Assembly: GCA_026770575.1 (NCBI GenBank)
Contig: MU657174.1
Span: 650,387-714,386, forward strand
From: Pelagophyceae sp. CCMP2097
Lineage: Eukaryota; Sar; Pelagophyceae
Reading direction: 5' to 3'
DNA length: 64,000 bases
The notes under the pieces are model-generated. The model searched no databases. It was not told the origin of the DNA and was given only the letters and a program-made list of their open reading frames with translations. The position numbers were made by a program, and so were the translations under genes. Position 1 is the stretch's first letter, and every line of letters starts with the position of its first letter. Shown one piece after another: positions 11,700-20,512 of the stretch.

Positions 11700-13029
11700 T
11701 CACCAGTCTGAGTTATTAGCGTAGCCGAATCGTCGCAGCAGCTCGACGGCGCTCTCGTCGCGCCTGCGTGCGGGAAGAGTGTGGTGCCTGTCGGTCTCGA
11801 CGGCTCGAGGCGCCGAGGCAAAGCAACTGACTTGAAGATTTGCGCGAGCGCCGGCGTCATCTGCGTCGGCCAGCGCGCCTCGGCGCGCTTGAACGGCCGC
11901 TTGATCTGCTCCGCCCGCAGCGCCTGTCGGCCGCTTTGAGGCGGCGCGTTCAAAGGCGAGGGGCGCACCGTGTGCGCCTCAGAGGCCACGGGCTTCTGCT
12001 TGTACTTGGGGTCCGGCGCCTCGGCCTCGTCGGGCCGCGCGTTGACCATGTCCAGCAGCGGCTCGAGCGCGACGCCGACGTGCCTACGGAGCGCGTCCCC
12101 GCCGCCACTTTAAGGGCGCGCCGCGCGAGCGCGCACCGGAGCACGCGCTTCAGCGTCGGGTAGCCTGCGGAGGCTTCGTTGAAGTGTGGAAGCAAAACGC
12201 AAAAGGAGGACGCGCCTCTTGCGCGGTGCGAAAAGAGGTCCTCGTAGCGGACGACGAGCAGCCTCGGGTCGCGGCCGTAGAGGAGCGCCGCTCGGTTGTC
12301 GTTGACCCACCTCTGGAGGACGAGGGGCCCGCCCGCGTCGGCGGTTGGGTAGCGCTCGAGGAGCGAGAGCATGACGTCTCGGCCGTCTCGCACGAGGTGG
12401 ACGAGTCGCGACGCGGGCAGCGTCCGCAGAATGTAGCCCAGTCTACAGACGTTCGAGGGCGACTTGACGAGCCACCGCGCTTGGTGGCCCTTTGCTTTCC
12501 GCGCGCCGCGCGAAAAGCCCGCCTCGGCCCTCTGCGATGAAACGAAGGTGAGGAGCGAGTTGGGCGGCACGGCGGCGAACGATGAGGGCTTCACGGAAAA
12601 CTCTAAAGCGGCGTCTGGCGCATACAACCAGAGCGAAGGGTGCCTCGCCAGCAGCTGCGCGAGCGGCGTCGTGCCCGAGTGGCCGCAGCCGACGAGGAAC
12701 GTGCCGCCGTCGGACTTCGTCGCGTTGGCGTCGACGCGCCGCGGCCGCAGGTGCTTCGGCGTCGTGGTGCCGTTAAAGTTCGCTGGATTCATCCAGAGCC
12801 AGGTGTTCCGCGCGTCGGAGCCGCATCTGCGCGGCACGCCGGAGACGCCCGGGAACGCCGCCGGCGCCAGAGCCAGGCCCTGGAGCGCGATGGACCGGCC
12901 AAACAGGAAGCGCACGAGAGGCACGCAAGCCAGCGCCGCCGCGATGGCGTACCGTAGCCTACGCTGTTGCGACGCGTTGGTGACGTGGTCCCGCCGCCGC
13001 CGCATCTCCTTGGCTTTCTTGCCCCACAT
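11700..13029 (-). CDS. Membrane-anchored sulfotransferase (3 exons)
   Basis: PAPS-dependent sulfotransferase (Sulfotransfer_3-like), probably a Golgi type II membrane enzyme. After a basic N-terminus there is one hydrophobic segment (LRYAIAAALACVPLVRFLFG). The 5'-phosphosulfate loop is GCGHSGTTPLAQLLARHP and the 3'-phosphate-binding region reads WLVKSPSN then RLVHLVRDGRDV. Exons 12137-13029, 11832-12083 and 11700-11763 give 402 aa from MWGKK. The C-terminal exons restore the family ending (WPTQMTPALAQIF, then LLRRFGYANNSDW). A longer in-frame start at 13125 is possible but would leave only 26 bp to the divergent ankyrin gene. The sulfate acceptor cannot be read from the sequence. Confidence 0.85.
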
Positions 13030-13151
13030 ACCCTCGGGAGCAAACGGGACGACCAGTTGGAATCGCACGAGGACTTTATTCGGCGTTCTGAGCCGAGACC
13101 GTTCGTCGCGCACAAACCGCAACAAATCACCTCGGTCCCTCGGCGGCGACG

Positions 13152-14418
13152 ATGCCGGCGGAGGTGAACGGCAAGGCGCTGAAGCTGTACACGGGCTGCT
13201 ACGACGGCAAGCTCGACGAGGTCAAGCGCCTCTGCGAGACGACGGATGGGGACGAGGAGCCCCTCGATGTAAATTGCATCATCCACGGCGGGACCGCCTT
13301 CGCCGCCGCCGTCCAAAACGGACACCTCGACATCATCAAGTACCTCGTCTCCTGCGGCGCAGACGTCAACCACCCGATCCACGACGGTAAGGCGCCGGGC
13401 ACCCAAAGCGCGCGGCCGCCGAGCGTCGCCGCAAGCCCGCGAAATCCGCGGGGCGCGCGCGCAAAATGCGGCGCCCGAGGCCCCGCGCAGGCGCGACGCC
13501 CATCTTCATCGCGGCGTACCGGGGCTACCTCGAGATTGTCAACTTTTTAATTTCGCATAACGCGGACCTCGAGACGCCAAACTCAAAGGGCAACACACCC
13601 TTCTTCATCGCGTGCCAGCACTGCCGCCTCGACATCGCAGACGTCCTCGCCGCCAACGGCGTCAAGCTCGAGCCAGTCAACGAGGCCGGGTCCACGCCGT
13701 TCTTCTTCGCGTGAGTCAGTGCGAGCCACCGCGGCAAAAAGGCGAAGGGAGCGAGGAAGGCTCCATAGAGGCGCAGGGGGATTCGACCTCGGTTCGGATC
13801 GCCGCCCCTGTCTCTTTCCCGAGCCGCCCCGACGCGCGCGGTCTCTGCGAAGCCGTGGCGCATGCGCGCAATTTAAATTCCTACAATCCCTAGGTGCCAA
13901 GAAGGCAACGCCGACGTCGTCAAATTCCTCGTCGACCGGCAAGTGAATACGACGGCGGGCAAGAACGGCATCACGCCCTTTCACATGGCATGCTACCGAG
14001 GCCACATTGACGTTGTCAAGTGAGAAAGCCGCGCCGGAAATGACCGTCGGAATACCTGGACCGTCGCGACGGCGAACATGGAGTCGCGAGCGGCATCCAC
14101 GGCGAGGATGACCGCTCGATGACCCCCCGCGAACGCTCGTCGTGGGCGTCTCGCGATTTCGGCGATCGCGTGCCGTGATTTCGACCTTTGCGCCGAACCT
14201 CTGCGCCTAGGTACCTCGTGCAGGGCATGGGCATGGACCCTTTGGCCATCGACGGCCACGGGCGCACGCCGCTCGAGGTGGCGCGCCGGGCGCAGCGCGA
14301 CGACGTGGTGACGTTCCTCGAGTCGATCAACCCAGAGGCCACCGCCGCCGCCGACGCCACGGCGTGCATGCAGCTCGAGGACACGCCGTGCACCGACGTC
14401 GGCTGCGCCATCGCGTAG
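13152..14418 (+). CDS. Ankyrin-repeat protein (4 exons)
   Basis: A 262-aa protein made almost wholly of ankyrin repeats (GATPIFIAAYRGYLEIVNFL, GNTPFFIACQ, GITPFHMACYRGHIDVVKYL). Exons are 13152-13386, 13491-13710, 13894-14019 and 14211-14418, and all phases close. The last repeat is GRTPLEVARRAQRDDVVTFL, followed by a short Ala/Cys-containing tail. Donors are GTAAGG, GTGAGT and GTGAGA, closer to the textbook consensus than most in this window. Ankyrin stacks bind other proteins; the partner is unknown. The gene is divergent from the sulfotransferase with about 120 bp between starts. Confidence 0.85.
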
Positions 14419-14878
14419 CGGCGTCGGCTGGTACGGGCATTTTTTCATGCGAGCCCGGACCGAGGGCGGCCGTCGCCGACGCGCGATCCATCACCGCAAG
14501 GCACTCCGACGACGCCGCGCTCTAACGCACACATCGAGTCGGACGCTCGCTTGCCGTCATCATCGCGCGTCGCCACCACAACCCGCTGTCCGGGCCTCGC
14601 GTGAATTAACGCTTTTGTCAACCACACTCCTCCCAGAACGAGCCGTCGTATTGCACTCACTCGCGCGGGAGACGTAGACGGAGACGTCGTATGCAATCTC
14701 ACGTCGTGGATTAAGTAAACGAGACGCTTCGATTTTGGCATTTGCACACACAGGCAGGGAAGTTCAACGCAAATTTTCTCAATGGAATTTCGCTCTCTCA
14801 AGGAATCAGCTCTGCTCGACGGCAATCGAGCCGAGGAACATCGAGCATCGTGGCGCCGCGGGAGGCGAATCGGTGGCG
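14419..14878. other. Ankyrin 3' flank, no gene seen
   Basis: About 460 bp of somewhat lower GC than the neighbouring genes. Open frames on both strands lack recognisable domains and I cannot support a gene here. It probably holds the ankyrin 3' UTR and the promoter of the next plus-strand gene. Confidence 0.4.
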
Positions 14879-15155
14879 ATGGCGGCCCGGCCGACGTTGA
14901 CGCACGAATTGCACCGGCACCGCAATGCGGCGCACCGCTATTCCGAGCTGGAGGCGCGGTTGGACTCGCACCGCCGAAGCACCTCAGACCTCACCAAATT
15001 CCTCCAGGTGCGCAGCGCCCCCGCACGGGCACCGTGGCAACGCCGACGGGGTTGTTGCGGTGCCAGCCGATAAGTTATTAGGGCCTTGAGGGCGGCGAGG
15101 GCCACGACGGCGAGGAACGCGACGGACTCGCGCGCCTGCTGGCGCGCCTCGAAGG
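14879..15155 (+). CDS. Possible coiled-coil gene, two 5' exons only
   Basis: Exon 1 (14879-15007) starts MAARPTLTHELHRHRNAA and is rich in charged heptad-like sequence. It ends at a GTGCGC donor and joins in phase to 15082-15155 (GLEGGEGHDGEERDG, then LARLLARLEG). Downstream sequence up to 15391 has basic helical stretches, but I could not close the phases. It could be a small coiled-coil protein, or 5' exons of the K+ channel gene that follows. I do not recognise the family; a resemblance to Golgi SNARE helices was considered and not supported. Confidence 0.3.
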
Positions 15156-15592
15156 GTGCGGTCCCGCGCGCCGAAACCGCGCGCGACGCGGGCGACCGCG
15201 CTATAGGCACGCCTCTTCGTTTGACGCGACGACTTCGCAGCTCGCCACCGAGCGCCAACGGTGCGCCGCCCGCTCGCCGCGGACCCTCGGCATGCCCAAC
15301 CGCAGGCGGCTGCGCGTGCTGGAGCGCGTCGATGAAGTGGTCCGTTTGCGTGCGGGGCTGAGCAGCAGGCCTCTTCGAGGCTGGACCCTAGGTGTGCGAA
15401 GCGACGAACCCGACGCGCGGCAGCGATGTCGAATACGCCCCTGAGGTCGACGAGCCGACGTGCGCCGCCTTGCCTTTGGGGGTCGGTTCGTCCCGCGAGC
15501 GCCGCCGCAGGCTCGAGGCGCCGCGCGCGGCCGGGCCCGCGGCGGGCCCGCGGCGAGCTCAGGACGCGCTGCTCACGTCGCAGTCGACGCCG

Positions 15593-18276
15593 ATGGTGGG
15601 CTCGGAGCCGGCGCAGGCGGTGGAGGCGCGGCGCGCGTCGTTAGAGCCCGAGTCGCGGAAACCGGCGTTGGCCCAGTTCCGGAAGGTGGTGCGGGCTATG
15701 ACAGCCATCAGAAACTTTTCGCCAAAGACGCCGTCGCAGCCCGTGCCGCCCATCAAGATGGACGGAGGTGCGCACTTCCAGGGTGGCGCCGGTTTTTCGG
15801 ACGCGTGTTTGCAGGCACGACTTTCGACGTGCAGATGCTCCAGCGCACGCCGTCGCGGCTCCAGCGCGCCTTCCTCGACGAGGCGCGCGGCGACGAGGCG
15901 CCGCAGGGCGACGGGGGCGCCACCCGCGCGCGCGCCACGTCCGCGTGCGCCTCGCGCGAGGACGCCGGTGGGCCGTTTGACGACTTGCGGCCGCGGGCCT
16001 CGTCGTCGCGTTCGCGGGCCTCGACGTCGCGGCCTTCGGCGTCGCGGCCACGCACGTTCTTCGACGAGGCGCCGACGGCAGAAGAGGTCTGCGGCGGCGA
16101 GGCGAAGACGGAAGAGGCCCGTCCCGAGTGGCCCGAGTGGCCCAGCGAAGCCCTGAGCCCAGAGTCCCACGAGGACGCGCGGTGGTTGGACACGGAGTCT
16201 GTCGGTTCCGAGAACGACGCCGTCGACGCCAACGCTTCGTTTTATTGCCGGCGCGCGTTTAATCCAGAGGCGCTGGTCTATTGGGATTACTTTATGACGG
16301 CGTTGATTCTCATTTACGCGTGTTTTTATGATACTTACCGCAAGACTTTCATGTACGACCGCGGGTCTCGAGTGTTGGGCAATTTGCTGGATTTCGTCTT
16401 TGCTGTCGATATGTGCATCTCTGCCCAGACGGCCTTTACGGCGAATGGGTATTCGTTAGTTACTGACCGCAAAAAGGTCTTTGTCCACTACTTGACCACG
16501 TGGTTCGCGGTGGACTTCGCCAGCACCGTGCCCTGGGACAGCGTCGCCATGTGGTTCGGCCGGCCACGGACGCCGATATTGCAAATTCTTTCGCTCGTTC
16601 GCGTTTTCCGAGTTCTCCGAGCGCCCCGGATCATCCACCGCATGACTCTAGATTGGACGATCCACACCGTCAAGCTCGCATTTGTGATCTATGCCATCTT
16701 CACGCTGCTCGTGGCGCACCTTTTGGGGTGCTTGTTTTGGCTCGCGCCGGACGTCTTCCCGAGCCGCGGCGGGTCGGGCCTTTCCTGGAAAGAGTTCAAC
16801 GGTCTGACGAGATTCGAAGAACAGCGCCAATACTTGAACTGCCTCTACTGGGCCATCACGACGATGACGACGCTCGGCTACGGCGACTTGGCGCCGAGGT
16901 TGGAGGCGGAGATGGTGATCGCAGTCTTCGCGGAGATCATCGGCGCCACCGCCTTTGCCTTGCTCGTCATGCACATCCAAAAGCTCTACGACGTTCTCAT
17001 CGAAGACGACGGCAACAACGTCCGGCAGCGAAATGATCTGGCGGTCTATCTCGACCAGATGCACGTCCGCCGGTCTTTAAAAGGCAAAGTCATGAGGTAC
17101 TTATCTTACAAGGCCCACACGCACTCGTACACGTCGTTCAACGACGCCGACCCGAGGATGTCCGGCTTGACCCCGGCGCTCAAGCTGGAACTCCGTCTCG
17201 AAATCTTCCGGCCCATCTTGGCGAGGAATGCCGTTTTCTCCAACGTCCCGGAAGCCGCTCTGAATGCAATGGCGCGCCACATCGTCTCGCGGCCCTGCTC
17301 GCCGGGCGAGTTCTTCATCGAGCGCGGCGCGTACGGCACGCACTGCGCCTTTCTGCTGGCCGGGAAATTGAAAATCGTCGACGGCGGCGGTCAGGATTTT
17401 AAAGTCGTGCGAGCGACGGATGCCAACAACGTTGTCGCCATCACCTCGCTTTTGGACGACGACGTCCACGCCTCGCTCCAGTCGCTGATGAAGCAGCTCT
17501 CCGCGCAGGCCGTCGACCACTGCTCGCTCGCGATTATCTGCCGCGCCGACTTTCGGAACCACGTTTTAAAAGTCTGGCCAGACGGCGACAAGATCTTGCT
17601 GGAGATGCTCGCCGAGTCGACGGGCCTCGTGGCCATGAGCAAGTCGCAGACTGTGTCGGTCGGAGGGATTCCGGAGGCGCAGTGCAACGCGGAGTGGCTC
17701 GGCGAGCGCTTCGGCGCCTTTGGCGGCATCGCCTCCATGTCCTTCCACGCGCGGCCGCCGGCCGACGGCGCGCACGCGTCCTGGGCAGTAATTTCCTTCT
17801 GGTCCAGCGCCGGCGCAGAGGCGGCGGCGGCGCACGACGACCACCGCGTCGACGAAGCCAAAGGTGAAGAAACGCTCACCGTAAGACTCGAAGCCGACAA
17901 CACCAAGAGCCGCGCTTTGGCTTTATTGCAGAACCAACGGACAAAGTCGCAAAGACGCCGCGGCTACAAGCAGGCCGGCGCGCGCCGGAGCCTCCGCCCG
18001 GGCGAAGCGACGCCCGTCTTGGACGCCCCCGCCGACGGCGACGAACGGTCCTCCCTCGGACAGCTTTCCACCCTCGGAGGACTGTCCGAGTCCTCACTCG
18101 ATCTGCCCTCCTTCGACGCCACGGACCGGCCCGAGCACTCGCCCGATTCGGGACGGCCCGAGCACTCGCTCGAGCACGCCGACGCGGTCCGGCCGGAGCA
18201 CTTGCTCGAGCACGCGGCCACGGAGCGGCCCGAGCATGCCATCGAGCACGCCACCGCCGACCAATCGGACTTGTAA
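15593..18276 (+). CDS. Voltage-gated K+ channel with CNBD-like domain (EAG/CNG superfamily)
   Basis: Six-transmembrane cation channel of the KCNH/plant-AKT/HCN superfamily. Exon 1 (from ATG 15593, or upstream exons, to 15767) joins 15815-18276 across a 47-nt GTGCGC-CAG intron, giving about 878 aa. S1 starts near residue 206 (VYWDYFMTALILIYACFYDT). S4 has spaced arginines (RVFRVLRAPRIIHRM). The pore is TTMTTLGYGD near residue 406, and this GYGD filter indicates potassium selectivity. A C-linker and a cyclic-nucleotide-binding fold (CSPGEFFIERGAYGTHC) follow at about 530-660, but the usual FGE phosphate-binding cassette is absent, so nucleotide binding is doubtful. The tail has repeated RPEH(S/L)xEHA units. 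The start is uncertain: the open frame upstream of 15593 continues to an acceptor at 15391. Confidence 0.88.
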
Positions 18277-18521
18277 CCCCCTCGGCGCGTAATTTTGAAA
18301 CCGCGCGCCCACGCCTCCCCGTGGTAAATCGGGCCCGGCCCTGGGGGAGCCCGCGAGGAGGCTTCTCGAGGAGGAGCCGAGTTTCGGAAGATCGCGAGGC
18401 GTCCCGGGGAACGGTCCCGCTGTGCGGTTCCGCACCAGGTCTCGACAAGTATTTCTCTCGAGGCTCTATCGAGGCCCCGCGCGCCGCGCCGCGTCTCCGG
18501 GGGGCCTCGGCCCCGAGGAGC

Positions 18522-19841
18522 ATGGCCACCGCCCCGAGGAGCCTGGCGTCGTCTCGCCCCTCTGCGGCGTCGAGAAGCCTGGCGTCGGGCGCGTCGTCGT
18601 CGTCTTCCAAGGCAAGGATCGCGGCGGTCCACGCGGCGCTGGCCCCCGTATCTCCGCGTTCGTCTGCGCAGGCCAAAGTCACGGAAGCGGCGCTGGCCCA
18701 CGACAGAGAGCGCGACGGCCCGTCGCTGCGCGCCTTCCAGGGCGCTCAGTTCGATGAAAAGGCGTTCCGCACGCAATGGAATAAGGCCTTTCCGTATTCG
18801 ACGCTGACGCGCGGCGAGGCGGCGGCGTGCTTTGGCGACTTTGACCGCGACGGGTCCGGCGCCGTAAACGGCGCGGAGCTCATCGTTGAGTTCTACCGCC
18901 GCAAAGCCGCCGGCAAGCGAAACGGCGACAGAAGGCGCTTGGGCGAGGCCGATGCGCTGCGCGGCAAGGCGAAATCAGCAGAGGCGCGGCGGTCAGCACT
19001 GGAGCGCGGCAGGCTCTTCGACGCCGCAAATCAAGACTTTAAAGCGCGTGACGCTGCGTCGGCGAAGGCCAAGCTCGTGGAAGCGTCGCTGGAGTACCTC
19101 GCAAGCGGTTCAAGAGCGGCGGCGGCCGTGCATCTGGCCGGTTTCACGGGCGCGGGCATGGAACCCGCGACGCTGCGCGAGCAGCTCAGGCGGGCCTTTG
19201 GCCTGCGGCTCACGGCCAAGGAGCTCGGCGCTGTGGTGGCCCTCGTCGACGGCGGCAGCGGTGTCGTGGACGGCTCGACGTTTCTGCGCTACTTTTTCAA
19301 AGTCGGCAACGACGCACAGAAAAGCATCAACGAACGCGCCTTTGAAGCCAAAGCGTACGACGGTTTCGTCGCCGACTGCGCCGAAATGCACCGGCGCGAC
19401 GCCGAAGAACTCTCGAGGAACGTGGCCGCGGACGTCGGGTTTTTCGACCGACGCGACGCGGATGCTGCGCTGTACAAGATACAGTCCGCCGCCGCAACCG
19501 ACCGACGGAGCCCTCCAGCCCTCGCGCCGCTCCGCGAGCCGGCGCTGACGCCCGTATCCGACTTTGCCTCGCGGCTCCGGGCGACGCTCGAAATCGGCCT
19601 CACTGCGCGCGAGGCCAACGCCGCCGTCGCCACCCTGCAAGAACAGGCCTGCGGCCGAGGCGGAGAAGAAGACGTTTCGCACGTCGACACCGACCGCTTC
19701 GTGCGCGATTGGCTGCAGATGAAGGCGCGCTCAAGCCGCGCGCCGCGGACGCTCCGGCCGCGAATCGACGGCAAATGGACGAAAGACACGCTCTGGCGAG
19801 AGCGCGCCAGGACTGCGCCGACTCGAGGACGAGCCGCCTAA
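18522..19841 (+). CDS. EF-hand calcium-binding protein
   Basis: A single-exon 439-aa protein from ATG 18522; the open frame extends upstream without an ATG. A canonical EF-hand loop, DRDGSGAVNGAE, lies within FGDFDRDGSGAVNGAELIVE, preceded by FRTQWNKAFPYSTLTRGE. A second, degenerate helix-loop-helix (ELGAVVALVDGGSGVVDGST) and a third helical region further on suggest three EF-like units, only the first with good calcium ligands. The N-terminus is Ser/Ala/Arg-rich. Its role is unknown; calcium-responsive regulation is inferred from the fold only. Confidence 0.7.
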   Translation: MATAPRSLASSRPSAASRSLASGASSSSSKARIAAVHAALAPVSPRSSAQAKVTEAALAHDRERDGPSLRAFQGAQFDEKAFRTQWNKAFPYSTLTRGEAAACFGDFDRDGSGAVNGAELIVEFYRRKAAGKRNGDRRRLGEADALRGKAKSAEARRSALERGRLFDAANQDFKARDAASAKAKLVEASLEYLASGSRAAAAVHLAGFTGAGMEPATLREQLRRAFGLRLTAKELGAVVALVDGGSGVVDGSTFLRYFFKVGNDAQKSINERAFEAKAYDGFVADCAEMHRRDAEELSRNVAADVGFFDRRDADAALYKIQSAAATDRRSPPALAPLREPALTPVSDFASRLRATLEIGLTAREANAAVATLQEQACGRGGEEDVSHVDTDRFVRDWLQMKARSSRAPRTLRPRIDGKWTKDTLWRERARTAPTRGRAA

Positions 19842-19930
19842 CTGACATCCACAATGCTCGCCCCCCGAGCATCGCGCGGGATGCGAATACTCTGCTGGCG
19901 GCCGGAGATGGAATGCGACGGAGATCCTAG

Positions 19931-20122
19931 CAGGGCAGGAAAAGGGTCTGCGGGTCCGGGTCTCGGGTCTCGCTTTGTGGAAGACCCGAGACCCGGACCC
20001 ACGCGGCCTCGACCAGACCCCGGACCCGGACCCGCGCCCGGGTCAGCCCTGATGGACGGACCCGGACCCAGACCCTACCCCGAAATATCGCGGGTCCGGA
20101 CCCGGACCCTTTTCCTGTCCTG
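19931..20122. mobile_element. hAT-like MITE with 8-bp target site duplication
   Basis: A 192-bp element flanked by perfect 8-bp direct repeats GATCCTAG (19923-19930 and 20123-20130). The left terminus CAGGGCAGGAAAAGGGTCTG and the inverted right terminus CAGGACAGGAAAAGGGTCCG match at 18 of 20 positions. An 8-bp duplication with termini starting CAGGG is the signature of hAT-superfamily transposons. The interior has no coding capacity and is built from GGACCC/GGGTCC units, including a perfect 19-bp inverted repeat (19952-19970 with 19982-20000, 11-nt loop). It sits 90 bp downstream of the EF-hand gene. Confidence 0.85.
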
Positions 20123-20130
20123 GATCCTAG

Positions 20131-20512
20131 ACATGATCACATCCGCACCCGGTCCCCCAACGAGTTGAGCACGCTGGCGAGGCGCGGCCGTGCCCGCCGG
20201 TCGATGCTCCGTGTGTCATTCTCGGCGGGTGGGACCCGTCAGGTGCGCGATGGCCACAACAGCCTTGCCCCCGAGCTCGAACAAGCTTCCAGAAACGCTG
20301 TAGAAGGGACCCCGATCACTATTCAGGACGTCTCCCAATTTTTTCAGAGTGGGCAACATCGAGAGGGGTCCTCATGGCTCGCGACGGGGCGCGCTTCGGG
20401 CTCAAGGCGTCGACGCCGCGCCCGAGGCCTAGGATTTGATTCAAAATCCTTTGCATTTGCGCAATATAATTCCGAGAGAAGGCGTCGACGCGCGCCCGTG
20501 CCGCGCGCCGCG
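20131..20512. other. Upstream region of the alpha/beta hydrolase
   Basis: Between the MITE and the chosen hydrolase ATG at 20513. The hydrolase frame stays open back to 20165, but the upstream translation is basic and low-complexity and the region includes AT-rich words (CAATTTTTTCAG near 20336, ATTTGATTCAAAATCC near 20431). I treat it as promoter and 5' UTR. Confidence 0.45.

Noticed and set aside
14879..15155. Golgi SNARE (GOS28-like) identity for the coiled-coil exons
   Set aside because: The helices that resemble GOS28 occur in the opposite order along the strand, and no SNARE motif or membrane anchor follows.
15460..15767. Continuous open frame leading into the K+ channel from 15460
   Set aside because: Translation is Arg/Gly/Ala-rich and unlike protein. 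The parallel frame has normal composition and joins in phase across a 47-nt intron, so the continuous frame is an accident of missing stops.
19952..20000. Perfect 19-bp hairpin as a transcription terminator of the EF-hand gene
   Set aside because: It lies inside a complete element with target duplication and inverted termini, and eukaryotic genes do not use hairpin terminators.
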